64,000 nt of DNA from VXRN01 sp965116415 (GTDB lineage Bacteria > Chloroflexota > Dehalococcoidia > Lucifugimonadales > UBA1123): NCBI GenBank assembly GCA_965116415.1, contig OZ220693.1, positions 930,001 through 994,000 on the forward strand, given 5' to 3'. Under the pieces are notes generated by a model that saw only the letters and a list, made by a program, of their open reading frames with translations, made no database searches and had not been told where the DNA came from. Shown one piece after another: positions 9,197 through 18,286 of this stretch; the stretch's first letter is position 1, and each line of letters opens with the position of its first letter. The translations under genes and the position numbers were made by a program.

Positions 9197-9275
9197 CCCT
9201 ACTCGAATGAAGAGGCCTTTGTACAGCTTCGCCACATGCGGTTAGGACTGTGGACGGCGACACGCAACCGAGTCA

Positions 9276-9316
9276 TTTTCACCCTCACCCCAACCCTCTC
9301 CCTGAGGGAGAGGGGG
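9276..9316. repeat. REP-A palindromic repeat
   Basis: Contains CCCTCTCCC-TGA-GGGAGAGGG (9294-9314) preceded by TTTTCACCCTCACCCCAA. The same unit recurs at 21443, 23022, 55445 and 61431. Here it separates two convergent genes, where the 9-bp stem could act as a bidirectional terminator. Confidence 0.8.
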
Positions 9317-9338
9317 AATGTGCAAAGGTCTCTTTGGC

Positions 9339-11387
9339 CTAATCAGCCGCCGAGATGCTCTCGTCGAGGACTTCGAGCAGGTCCTTGGCCTGCTTGGTGT
9401 CCCCTCCCTCAAGGGAGCCAATGCCCTCCTCGAACATCTGGAGGCAGAACGGACATGACACGCCGACGGTCTCAGCGTCGGTCTCGAAGAACTGCTCTGT
9501 GCGAGCGTGATTGACGCGCTGTCCTCTCGACTCCTCGATCCACATGTGACCTCCGCCTGCCCCGCAGCAGAAGCCTCTCTCGCGGCAGCGCGTCATCTCG
9601 ACAAGCTCGAGGCCTGGTATCGCCGAGGCGATCTCTCGCGGAGCGTCGTAGATCCCGTTGTGACGACCGAGGTAGCAGGAGTCGTGGTATGCGATCGTCG
9701 CGTTGATCTCGGCGACGGGTCTGATGCGTCCGTCCTGGATCAGCCCGTTCACGAACTCGGTGTAGTGGATGACCTCGAAGTCTCCGCCGAGGTGTGGGTA
9801 CTCGTTCTTGATCGTGTTGAAGCAGTGGGGGCAGATCGACACCACCGTCTTCACATTGTAGGAATTCATCGTCTCGATGTTCTGCTGAGCGAGCACCTGG
9901 TAGAGGTACTCGTTGCCCATTCGCCTGGCGGGGTCGCCGGTGCACGTCTCCTCGTCCCCGAGGATAGCGAAGTCCACCCCTGCCCTCTTGAGTATCGATG
10001 CCATGGCTCTCGCGATGCTCTGACTGCGCTGCTCCAGCGCGGCGGTGCATCCCACCCAGAACAGGACGTCGGCGTCCGGATGGTCTGCCAGCGTGGGAAC
10101 GTCCAGGCCCTCAGCCCAGTCGGTGCGCGCGTACGTGGTGCCGCGCCACGGGTGTCCGCGCTGCTCCATGCTCAGCAGCGCCCCCATTGCAGTCTCAGGC
10201 ATCGAAGCCTGCTCCATCACAAGGAACCGGCGCATGTCGACGATCGAGTCGACGTGCTCCACCCCGACGGGGCATTCCTGGATGCACGCGCCGCAGGTGA
10301 GGCAGTCCCATAGAGCCTCTTCCTCAATCCAGTTTCCGATCAGGGGCTTGGACTCCTGCTCATCCTCTCCAGAGGCAACTCCGTCGCCGAACTTGATGAC
10401 GTGCTCCTTCATGTTCTCGACTATGTGCATGGGAGACAGGATCTTGCCCGTGAGATTCGCCGGGCAGCTGTCTGTGCACCGCCCGCAGACGGCGCACGCG
10501 TAGCCGTCGAGAAGCTCTTTCCATGTGAAGTCCTGGATGCGACTTGCACCAAGAGCCTCTTCGTTCTCGAGCGCGGCCTCAAGGTCGGGGGTTGGGAGCG
10601 TGCCCCGCTCCTCCAGCTTGCGGGTAGCGAAGCTGATTGGCGCGGCCACAAGGTGCATGTGCTTGGACATGGGGATGTACAGCGAGAACCCGAGGATGAT
10701 TCCAAGGTGGAGCCACCAGAAGACACCATGCAGAGCGTTGGCGAGATCGCCGTCGATGCCCGCGTTGGCGAAGGCTTGGCCGATTGGACGACCTATCAAG
10801 GCATCGGCGTGCGGACCAGTACCCCCGGCGGCAACGAAGAACGCCTCGGTAAGCAACGTGAAGAGCATGAGAGACGCGATCAGGAGCAGGATGATGGCCG
10901 ACTCCAGCTTCTGAGTGAGATCGAAACTGAGCCTGTTCGGTTTGACGGCCCATCTGCGGACGGCGGCCCAGATAAGGACCACGAAGAACACGAGCGCAAG
11001 AATGTCCAGGTAGGCCGTGAAGACTCGCACGCCGGTGTCGGTGAGTATCGTCGCAGAAAAGTCGTGCCAGATGACGTCACCGAAGATGTACAGGATGTAG
11101 CTTGTCGTGAACGACAGGAAGCCCCAGAAGATTATGAAGTGGGCAATCCCCGCGCGGTCACGCAGCGAGACGCTCTGGAGGACCTTGCGCTGTCCGAAGA
11201 TGTACGGGAGCGCCCCGAACAGGCGACGCACCGGCTGGTCGAATCGACCTGGGTCCTTACCCAGCAGGATCAGCCGGAAGACGCGCTGGTAGAGAATAAA
11301 CCCGGCAGCCGCGAATATGCCGATGGCAAGGACGTAGACGGCGATCCACGTTGGTATGACACCAAAAACACTGTCGGGGGGGACCAT
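9339..11387 (-). CDS. Membrane Fe-S oxidoreductase, HdrD/EtfD-like
   Basis: 682 residues. Residues 1-250 hold five or six membrane helices resembling a NarI-type heme b/quinone-binding domain. Two [4Fe-4S] motifs follow: Cys298, 301, 304, 308 (CAVCGRCTDSCP) and Cys362, 365, 368, 372 (CLTCGACIQECP). The C-terminal part has two CCG-type cysteine domains (VGCTAA with CPHC; DSCYLGRHN with FCCGAGGGHMW). This architecture passes electrons between a soluble donor, such as an electron-transfer flavoprotein, and the quinone pool. No etfAB genes are in the window, so the donor is not identified. ATG at 11387 follows a CAGGAGTGAGTGA stretch. Confidence 0.85.
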   Translation of the reverse strand: MVPPDSVFGVIPTWIAVYVLAIGIFAAAGFILYQRVFRLILLGKDPGRFDQPVRRLFGALPYIFGQRKVLQSVSLRDRAGIAHFIIFWGFLSFTTSYILYIFGDVIWHDFSATILTDTGVRVFTAYLDILALVFFVVLIWAAVRRWAVKPNRLSFDLTQKLESAIILLLIASLMLFTLLTEAFFVAAGGTGPHADALIGRPIGQAFANAGIDGDLANALHGVFWWLHLGIILGFSLYIPMSKHMHLVAAPISFATRKLEERGTLPTPDLEAALENEEALGASRIQDFTWKELLDGYACAVCGRCTDSCPANLTGKILSPMHIVENMKEHVIKFGDGVASGEDEQESKPLIGNWIEEEALWDCLTCGACIQECPVGVEHVDSIVDMRRFLVMEQASMPETAMGALLSMEQRGHPWRGTTYARTDWAEGLDVPTLADHPDADVLFWVGCTAALEQRSQSIARAMASILKRAGVDFAILGDEETCTGDPARRMGNEYLYQVLAQQNIETMNSYNVKTVVSICPHCFNTIKNEYPHLGGDFEVIHYTEFVNGLIQDGRIRPVAEINATIAYHDSCYLGRHNGIYDAPREIASAIPGLELVEMTRCRERGFCCGAGGGHMWIEESRGQRVNHARTEQFFETDAETVGVSCPFCLQMFEEGIGSLEGGDTKQAKDLLEVLDESISAAD

Positions 11388-11484
11388 TCACTCACTCCTG
11401 TATTTCCGAGTGTTGAGGCAGCGGCCAAAGCTGGGCGGAGTTTAGCATATCGTGTCGTGGCCCGCGCCGTGGGGCTTCATGCAC

Positions 11485-12423
11485 CTAACCTGCGAGGAGC
11501 AGAATTGCAGCGGAGACGCCTATCCACAGGACGACGCTGACTGCAAGGGGGGCGTCGGTGACCAGCATCTCCTCCGGGTTTTCGCCCGAGTCGTGAGTGT
11601 GCACCAGATACATGTACCTGAGAAGTCCAAACGCTACGAACGGCAGCGTCAGGAGCATCGCACGATTGTCAGGCAGGTTGTCCGCAATGAAGGTGTATAG
11701 CGCATAGGTCACCAGCGCTGAGGCAGCTACAACTGCGATCATCTGGTCGAGCATCGGCAGGGTGTACCCTTCAAGCGATTCACGCTGACGCTGTGCCGAC
11801 TCCCCGGCCGCGGAGAGTTCGCTCCTTCGCTTGGAGAGAGCGACGAACAGCGCCCCGAGTCCAGAGCAGATGTACAGCCATTCGGACATTGGCACCTCGA
11901 TCACCGCTGCGCCAGCTATTACACGAAGCACAAAGCCGGATGCCACGCAAAACACGTCAATCAGCGCGATCCTCTTCAGACGCACCGTGTAGGCGTGCTG
12001 GATTACGACGTATGCCAGGCTTATCCCCCCAAAAAGTGGCTGCAAAGCGAAAGCCGCAAGCAGGCCCAGTACGGTCAGAGCCGCTCCTGAGGCCATCGCC
12101 ACTCCCAATGGGAGCCGGCCGGATGCAACAGGCCGTAGCATCTTTCGAGGGTGTGCGCGGTCGCGCTCAACGTCCAGGCAGTCATTCAGGAGATACACGG
12201 ACGCGCTCAGGCCGATGAAGACGGCAAAGGCCGCGACGGCACGCAGCCCAAGCGATAAGGCGCCCGAGAATTCGTCCAGACTCCACGCCTGGTTGGCCGA
12301 GAAGAACAGGGGGAGAAACACCAGCAGATTCTTACTCCACTGGAGAGGGCGCGTGGCTGCGAAAAGCGCGCGGAAAACGCTTACGAAGTCAGCCCGCTGA
12401 CTGGTGTCCGTTTGTCCATTCAC
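11485..12423 (-). CDS. UbiA-family prenyltransferase, decaprenyl-phosphate phosphoribosyltransferase-like
   Basis: 312 residues from a GTG at 12423; the frame runs open to an ATG at 12516. Eight or nine membrane helices are expected. The first Asp-rich motif is NDCLDVERDRAHPRKMLRP, and TRPLQWSKNLLVFLPL opens the catalytic domain. The AHPxKxxRPxASG form is typical of the branch that includes decaprenyl-phosphate phosphoribosyltransferase (arabinosyl donor synthesis) rather than of ubiquinone or heme enzymes. I prefer the GTG because a minus-strand promoter (12459-12430) would place the transcript start at the GTG itself, while the ATG would lie upstream of that promoter and inside the divergent groES promoter. 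The message may therefore be leaderless. Confidence 0.8.
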   Translation of the reverse strand: MNGQTDTSQRADFVSVFRALFAATRPLQWSKNLLVFLPLFFSANQAWSLDEFSGALSLGLRAVAAFAVFIGLSASVYLLNDCLDVERDRAHPRKMLRPVASGRLPLGVAMASGAALTVLGLLAAFALQPLFGGISLAYVVIQHAYTVRLKRIALIDVFCVASGFVLRVIAGAAVIEVPMSEWLYICSGLGALFVALSKRRSELSAAGESAQRQRESLEGYTLPMLDQMIAVVAASALVTYALYTFIADNLPDNRAMLLTLPFVAFGLLRYMYLVHTHDSGENPEEMLVTDAPLAVSVVLWIGVSAAILLLAG

Positions 12424-12429
12424 GGGTCG

Positions 12430-12459
12430 ATGATAGGGGCGACTGTCGAGAGGCGTCAA
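12430..12459 (-). promoter_or_regulatory. Predicted promoter of the UbiA-family gene
   Basis: Minus strand TTGACG (12459-12454), 18 bases, TATCAT (12435-12430). The -10 is identical to that of groES on the other strand. The predicted start of transcription coincides with the GTG at 12423. Confidence 0.5.
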
Positions 12460-12509
12460 CGTACAGAGTCGAGGATGCTGGAGGTAGTGCGGTACAGGCA
12501 TTTCCAGCG

Positions 12510-12539
12510 TTGACACTCTCAGAAAATCTTCGCTATCAT
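12510..12539 (+). promoter_or_regulatory. groESL promoter
   Basis: TTGACA (12510-12515), 18 bases, TATCAT (12534-12539), ending six bases before a CIRCE inverted repeat, the standard arrangement of an HrcA-repressed promoter. Confidence 0.75.
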
Positions 12540-12544
12540 TCGAG

Positions 12545-12571
12545 TTAGCAGTCTCTCAGCAAGACTGCTAA
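12545..12571 (+). promoter_or_regulatory. CIRCE operator (HrcA binding site)
   Basis: TTAGCAGTC, 9 bases, GACTGCTAA: a perfect 9-bp inverted repeat with the canonical 9-base spacer. The textbook CIRCE is TTAGCACTC-N9-GAGTGCTAA, so both arms carry one matching change (C to G, G to C) that preserves symmetry. hrcA itself is not in the window. Confidence 0.92.
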
Positions 12572-12623
12572 AATGAAATCGGCAAACGAGAGAGATAGAG
12601 CGAATCAGGAGGTCGAAACAAGA

Positions 12624-12929
12624 ATGGCGACTGAAACACAGGTTACCTTCAAGCCTCTGGGCAACCGCGTGGTAGTGGAGCCCCAGGAGGGTGAGGAGCA
12701 GATGACCGCTGGCGGTATCTACATCCCCGACACAGCCAAGGAAAAGCCCCAGGAGGGCGTAGTCGTGGCAATCGGACCCGGTCGGCTGTCGGACGACGGC
12801 TCCCGCGTCCCCATGGAAGTAGAAGTCGGCGACACCGTCATCTATTCGAAGTATGCGGGAACCGAGTACAAGGAGGGCGAGGTCGAATACCTGGTCCTTC
12901 GTGAGGACGACATTCTCTTCAAGAAGTAG
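12624..12929 (+). CDS. groES: GroES co-chaperonin
   Basis: 101 residues. The seven-fold GroES cap closes the GroEL folding chamber. FKPLGNRVVVEPQEGEEQMTAGGIYIPDTA contains the mobile loop, and the C-terminal half ends EYLVLREDDILFKK. I place the start at ATG 12624, ten bases after AGGAGG, rather than at ATG 12573, which lies at the edge of the CIRCE operator and has no Shine-Dalgarno. groEL begins 38 bases downstream. Repression by HrcA through the CIRCE site is expected. Confidence 0.96.
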   Translation: MATETQVTFKPLGNRVVVEPQEGEEQMTAGGIYIPDTAKEKPQEGVVVAIGPGRLSDDGSRVPMEVEVGDTVIYSKYAGTEYKEGEVEYLVLREDDILFKK

Positions 12930-12967
12930 CCCCACCCAAAAGGGATTTTAAGGAGGACTGAACAAGA

Positions 12968-14581
<1,614 letters not shown>

Positions 14582-14613
14582 GTCGACCGAACAGCCGAAT
14601 AGGTAGCTAGTAC

Positions 14614-14653
14614 AAGAGGGCAGGTCGAAATGACCTGCCCTCTTCTTGTTTTC
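14614..14653 (+). terminator. Rho-independent terminator of groESL
   Basis: AAGAGGGCAGGTC (14614-14626) pairs perfectly with GACCTGCCCTCTT (14632-14644), followed by CTTGTTTT. Confidence 0.9.
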
Positions 14654-14683
14654 CTTGGGTAGCTCCTTAGTTGGGCAGAACAT

Positions 14684-14711
14684 TTGACAGCCGCCAAAGC
14701 CCCGTTATAGG
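14684..14711 (+). promoter_or_regulatory. Promoter of the SAM-cycle operon
   Basis: TTGACA (14684-14689), 16 bases, TATAGG (14706-14711). The transcript would start near 14718, about 25 bases before the SAM riboswitch. A second TTGACA at 14722 has no acceptable -10 at the right distance. Confidence 0.6.
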
Positions 14712-14742
14712 ATTCTTGGCGTTGACAACTGAATACTCGTGG

Positions 14743-14860
14743 CTCTTATCCAGAGTGGCGGAGGGACCGGCCCCTTGATGCCCGGCAACCGGTCTGAGCG
14801 CTTCTGCGCCAGACAAAGGTGCCAATTCCGGCGAGCGCATTGACGTTCGAGAGATGAGAG
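14743..14860 (+). promoter_or_regulatory. SAM-I (S-box) riboswitch
   Basis: The element begins CTCTTATCCAGAGTGGCGGAG, written here from position 14743, and closes with GATGAGAG at 14853-14860 to form P1. In between are GGGACCGGCCC, TTGATGCCCGGCAACC and CAAAGGTGCCAATTCC, the conserved core of the S-box. It precedes a transcription terminator and seven genes for SAM synthesis and turnover. High SAM should favour termination. Confidence 0.96.
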
Positions 14861-14880
14861 AGGTAGACCGACTACCAGTA

Positions 14881-14908
14881 GGCTTCTCTCGTTCGAGAAG
14901 CCTTTTTT
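14881..14908 (+). terminator. Expression-platform terminator of the SAM riboswitch
   Basis: GGCTTCTC, a 6-base loop, GAGAAGCC (14881-14902), then TTTTTT. It starts 20 bases after the riboswitch P1 closes. Confidence 0.92.
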
Positions 14909-14947
14909 GTTGTCCGAATATTTTCAAAGTGAAACGGCGGTGGAGAG

Positions 14948-16006
14948 TTGACGGGGACATTGTCTGAATTCACACCTGTCGAGTGGCGGGGAGACTCGCT
15001 GGCGATACTCGACCAGCGACAGCTACCCGCTGTGGAGACGTGGATCGAGTCGTCCGACTACAGGGACGTTGTCGTTGCAATATCCAACATGTCGGTGCGG
15101 GGCGCGCCCGCTATCGGGATAGCCGGGGCGTACGCGCTGGCGCTGGCGGCGATGGAGCTTGCCCAGACTGCGAACGGCGACTTCACTGATCGACTGCTGG
15201 AGGCGGCCCGCGAGATCAGGCTGTCCCGCCCCACTGGCGCCAACCTGGGATGGGCTGTCGACAGGTTGCTGTCGTCTTCGGCTTCAGCGCAATCGACTGA
15301 GGAGGTAGTATCCGATCTCGTTGAAGAGGCCACGAGAATCCACCGCGAGGACGTGGAGAGCAACCTGGCGATCGGGCGATTCGGGGCAAAGCTCGTACCG
15401 TGGGGCAGCAACGTACTCACGCACTGCAACACGGGCGCGCTGGCGACCGGGGGATACGGAACAGCGCTTGGTGTCATCCGAAGCGCATGGTCCGACGGCA
15501 GGCTCGACCACGTGTACGCCAGCGAGACGAGGCCGCTGCTCCAGGGGGCTCGGCTGACTGCGTGGGAGCTTCGTCGCGAGGGCATCGACGCAAGCCTGGT
15601 GGCAGACTCGGCAACCGGCCTGCTTATGCGCCGCGGCATGGTGCAGTGCGTCGTCGTCGGGGCTGATCGGATTGCCCTCAACGGCGACGTCGCCAACAAG
15701 ATCGGCACCTACAACCTGGCGGTCCTCGCCAAGGAGAACGGGATTCCGTTCTACGTCGCCGCTCCAACGTCCACGTTCGACCCCGGAACTTCGACCGGTG
15801 ACGAGATCGTCATCGAGGAGAGGGCCGAAGGGGAGGTACTGGGTTACGCGGGTTCGCAGGTCGCACCTGAAGGAATCTCAGCCTTCAACCCCGCGTTCGA
15901 CGTGACCCCAAGCAGGTACATCACCGGCATCGTGAGCGAGGCAGGTGTGGGCCGTCCGCCGTTCAGACGAAGCATTCCTGCGCTCCTGGAGGAGTCCAAT
16001 GCCTGA
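14948..16006 (+). CDS. mtnA: S-methyl-5-thioribose-1-phosphate isomerase
   Basis: 352 residues. It isomerises 5-methylthioribose 1-phosphate to the ribulose form in the methionine-salvage pathway, directly after MtnP. Motifs: VRGAPAIGIAGAYALAL, HCNTGALATGGYGTALG with the catalytic Cys, ETRPLLQGARLTAWEL, and VGADRIALNGDVANKIGTY with the catalytic Asp. The start is a TTG at 14948 just after GGTGGAG; the TTG at 14960 is an alternative. The stop overlaps the mtnP start by eight bases. Later salvage genes (mtnB, C, D, E) are not in the window. Confidence 0.94.
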   Translation: MTGTLSEFTPVEWRGDSLAILDQRQLPAVETWIESSDYRDVVVAISNMSVRGAPAIGIAGAYALALAAMELAQTANGDFTDRLLEAAREIRLSRPTGANLGWAVDRLLSSSASAQSTEEVVSDLVEEATRIHREDVESNLAIGRFGAKLVPWGSNVLTHCNTGALATGGYGTALGVIRSAWSDGRLDHVYASETRPLLQGARLTAWELRREGIDASLVADSATGLLMRRGMVQCVVVGADRIALNGDVANKIGTYNLAVLAKENGIPFYVAAPTSTFDPGTSTGDEIVIEERAEGEVLGYAGSQVAPEGISAFNPAFDVTPSRYITGIVSEAGVGRPPFRRSIPALLEESNA

Positions 16007-16859
16007 ACCGACGCTCGGGTTCATTGGAGGCTCCGGCCTTTACGACATGGATGGCCTCGCCAACAGGCGCGAGGTCGAGGTCGAGACCCCGTTCGGCAGT
16101 CCAAGCGACTCGATCGTCACCGGAGAGCTCGAGGGTGTCGCCGTAGCGTTCCTGCCCCGCCATGGCCGTGGGCACCGGATCTCGCCCAGCGAGTTGCCGG
16201 TGAAGGCCAACATCTACGCGCTGAAGCAGCTGGGCGTACAGCGGGTGGTCTCGATCAGCGCGGTGGGGAGCCTTAGGGAGGAGTTGAAGCCTCTCGACCT
16301 CGTTGTGCCGGACCAGATCATCGACCGGACTCGCGAGCGTCCGTCCACGTTCTTTGGGGATGGACTGGTGGCCCACGTTGGGTTCGCCGACCCGTTTTGC
16401 CCCACCCTGCGCCAGCAGGCGGTGGCTGCCGCCGACGGTGAGACGGATGTGCATGACGGCGGGACATACGTCGTGATGGAGGGTCCCCAGTTCTCGACAA
16501 GGGCCGAGTCCGAGATGCACCGCTCCTGGGGAGCAAGCGTCATAGGAATGACAGCGCTGCCGGAGGCCAAGCTGGCCCGCGAGGCAGAGCTGTGCTACGT
16601 GACGCTGGCGTTCGTCACCGACTACGACGTGTGGCATGAGGCCGAAGAGGACGTGTCGGTCGAGCTTGTGGTGCAGAACCTGATGCAGAACGTGCAAACT
16701 GCCCAGACCATCGTGAAGCGCATGGCTTCGTCAGCCAGCGGCGCGACGGCGTGCGGTTGCGGCAGCGCTCTTGAAACCGCAATAATCACAAGTCGAGATT
16801 TGATCCCGCCGGAGACACGAAAGAGGCTAGGTCTGCTGGTGGACAAATACCTGGACTAG
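15999..16859 (+). CDS. mtnP: S-methyl-5'-thioadenosine phosphorylase
   Basis: 286 residues from the ATG at 15999, which follows GGAGGAG. It splits 5'-methylthioadenosine with phosphate into adenine and methylthioribose 1-phosphate. The N-terminus LGFIGGSGLYDMDGL, the phosphate site LPRHGRGHRISPSE, then GGTYVVMEGPQFSTRAE and GMTALPEAKLAREAELCY are characteristic. The product is the substrate of MtnA, whose gene overlaps it. Both remove the by-product of polyamine or related SAM-consuming reactions. Confidence 0.95.
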   Translation: MPEPTLGFIGGSGLYDMDGLANRREVEVETPFGSPSDSIVTGELEGVAVAFLPRHGRGHRISPSELPVKANIYALKQLGVQRVVSISAVGSLREELKPLDLVVPDQIIDRTRERPSTFFGDGLVAHVGFADPFCPTLRQQAVAAADGETDVHDGGTYVVMEGPQFSTRAESEMHRSWGASVIGMTALPEAKLAREAELCYVTLAFVTDYDVWHEAEEDVSVELVVQNLMQNVQTAQTIVKRMASSASGATACGCGSALETAIITSRDLIPPETRKRLGLLVDKYLD

Positions 16860-16883
16860 CAGATGTTGAAACAATACCCAGCC

Positions 16884-16910
16884 GTCATTCCGGCGAAGGC
16901 CGGAATCCAG
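16884..16910. repeat. REP-B palindromic repeat
   Basis: ATTCCGGC-GAAG-GCCGGAAT core, preceded by GTC and followed by CCAG. A second copy is at 22956-22982. It lies between mtnP and the rhodanese gene; reading frames through it give VIPAKAGIQ or its complement LDSGLRRND, a common source of false N-terminal extensions. Confidence 0.85.
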
Positions 16911-16934
16911 GAAAGGGAAAGGGAAGGTGGGCAG

Positions 16935-17288
16935 ATGCCCAAGCAGATACCGGGAGAGCCATACACCAGGATAACTACCGATGAGGCAGCGGAGCTTCAC
17001 GGCACCGACGACAACGTGTTCGTAGATGTCCGCAGGATGGACGAGTATGTCGACGGTCACGTCACGAACGCGATCTTCATCACAGTGGACGACCTTTTGG
17101 GTCGAATCGACGAGCTGCCGCAGGACAAGAACCTGCTGTTCATCTGCGCGGCAGGCGTGAGGAGCGGCCTTGCCTGCGAGATGGCGGCTGCGATGGGGTA
17201 CGACACGGACAAGCTGTTCAACATAGAGGACGGCACGCCCCCCTGGATCGAGAAGGGCTATCCTACCAGCTACGGGATGGACAGCTAA
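16935..17288 (+). CDS. Rhodanese-domain protein
   Basis: 117 residues, a single rhodanese domain. The active-site loop is FICAAGVRSGLACEMA, with the catalytic Cys at the start of CAAGVRS. VFVDVRRMDEYVDGHVTNAI is the typical upstream motif. It probably carries a persulfide or transfers sulfur; the acceptor is unknown. The start was set at ATG 16935 after AAGGTGG. An in-frame start at 16863 would translate the REP-B repeat and is unlikely. The stop lies two bases before the next start, so it is within the SAM-regulated operon. Confidence 0.9.
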   Translation: MPKQIPGEPYTRITTDEAAELHGTDDNVFVDVRRMDEYVDGHVTNAIFITVDDLLGRIDELPQDKNLLFICAAGVRSGLACEMAAAMGYDTDKLFNIEDGTPPWIEKGYPTSYGMDS

Positions 17289-17289
17289 G

Positions 17290-18210
17290 TTGTCCCTCCT
17301 GGTAGTGGGATCGGTCGCGTACGACTCGGTCCAGACTCCCACCGGCCGCCGTGACAGAGCACTGGGCGGTTCGGCAGTATACTTCTCGTTAGCAGCCAGC
17401 TACCTGACGGATGTTAGCCTCGTTGGCGTCGTCGGCGAGGATTTTGACAGCAGCGACGTTGAGCTTTTGAAGGCGCACGACGTCGATCTGTCCGGTCTGG
17501 AAAGAGTCGAGGGCCGGACGTTCCACTGGTCCGGGGTCTACTCAACCGAGGACGTAAACCAGAGGGAAACGCTCGACACCCAGCTAAATGTATTTGCAGA
17601 GTTTAGTCCATATCTCAGTGAGGCCCACCGGTCCGCTGATATTGTCTTCCTGGCCAACATCGATCCCGTTCTTCAACTTGACGTGCTCGAACAACTGGAC
17701 GCCAGTCCCAAGTTTGCAGCCCTGGACTCGATGGACTTCTGGATCGGTGGGAGTCGTGGAGACCTGGAGAGAGTAGTCTCCAGGGTCGACCTGCTGTTCC
17801 TGGACGAGGGCGAGGCGAGAGCCCTGTCAGGTGAGTTCAACCTCGTAAGGGCAGCGAAGAAGATACAGGAATCAGGCCCTGGCGCCGTCGTAATCAAGCG
17901 GGGCGAGCACGGCGTCCTGATGGTCAATCGCGATGACGTGTTCTGCGCGCCAGCCTACCCCCTCGAGCGCGTCGTCGATCCCACAGGCGCGGGAGACTCG
18001 TTCGCAGGCGGGTTTATGGGCACGATCGCCTCTACCGGAGATACTTCCAATAGAGGCCTGCGGCGAGCGGCAGTTGTCGGCTCCGTCATGGGCTCGTTTA
18101 CTGTCGAAGACTTCAGCACAGAGAAGCTGGACTCGCTGACAACTTCCGATATACAGCAACGTTTCAAAGAGTTCCAGAGCCTAACCTCGTTCGACGGATT
18201 CGATGACTGA
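17290..18210 (+). CDS. PfkB-family kinase, probably an adenosine/ribonucleoside kinase
   Basis: 306 residues. The PfkB N-terminal motif ALGGSAVYFSLAASYL and the C-terminal anion-hole motif DPTGAGDSFAGGF, with the catalytic Asp of GAGD, are intact. The substrate is not certain from sequence. Position between mtnP and ahcY in a SAM-riboswitch operon suggests adenosine, because AhcY releases adenosine and must have it removed to run forward (inference). A TTG at 17290 is the start. The neighbours overlap or nearly touch, so translation is likely coupled. Confidence 0.85.
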   Translation: MSLLVVGSVAYDSVQTPTGRRDRALGGSAVYFSLAASYLTDVSLVGVVGEDFDSSDVELLKAHDVDLSGLERVEGRTFHWSGVYSTEDVNQRETLDTQLNVFAEFSPYLSEAHRSADIVFLANIDPVLQLDVLEQLDASPKFAALDSMDFWIGGSRGDLERVVSRVDLLFLDEGEARALSGEFNLVRAAKKIQESGPGAVVIKRGEHGVLMVNRDDVFCAPAYPLERVVDPTGAGDSFAGGFMGTIASTGDTSNRGLRRAAVVGSVMGSFTVEDFSTEKLDSLTTSDIQQRFKEFQSLTSFDGFDD

Positions 18211-18221
18211 TCCGAGTGCGA

Positions 18222-18265
18222 ACTACTTACAGAACAGGTAACCAGCGCATGAAGTGCGCGGTAGT
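18222..18265 (+). other. Candidate structured leader before ahcY (three-way junction)
   Basis: Three perfect stems nest within 44 bases: ACTAC (18222-18226) with GTAGT (18261-18265); TTAC (18227-18230) with GTAA (18238-18241); and GCGCA (18245-18249) with TGCGC (18255-18259). The ahcY Shine-Dalgarno follows 14 bases later. I do not recognise it as a known SAH or SAM riboswitch class. Short stems can arise by chance. Confidence 0.35.
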
Positions 18266-18286
18266 CCAGTTGATTAACAGGAGGAA

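Noticed and set aside
10401..11540. 379-codon plus-strand frame across the Fe-S membrane protein
   Set aside because: Very charged, low-complexity translation with no motifs; the minus strand carries the CxxCxxCxxxCP clusters.
14722..14750. Second promoter starting at TTGACA 14722
   Set aside because: No -10 at 16-18 bases, and transcription from it would begin inside the riboswitch.
16827..17342. Minus-strand frame containing LDSGLRRNDG
   Set aside because: That peptide is the translation of a REP-B palindrome and appears in many spurious annotations.
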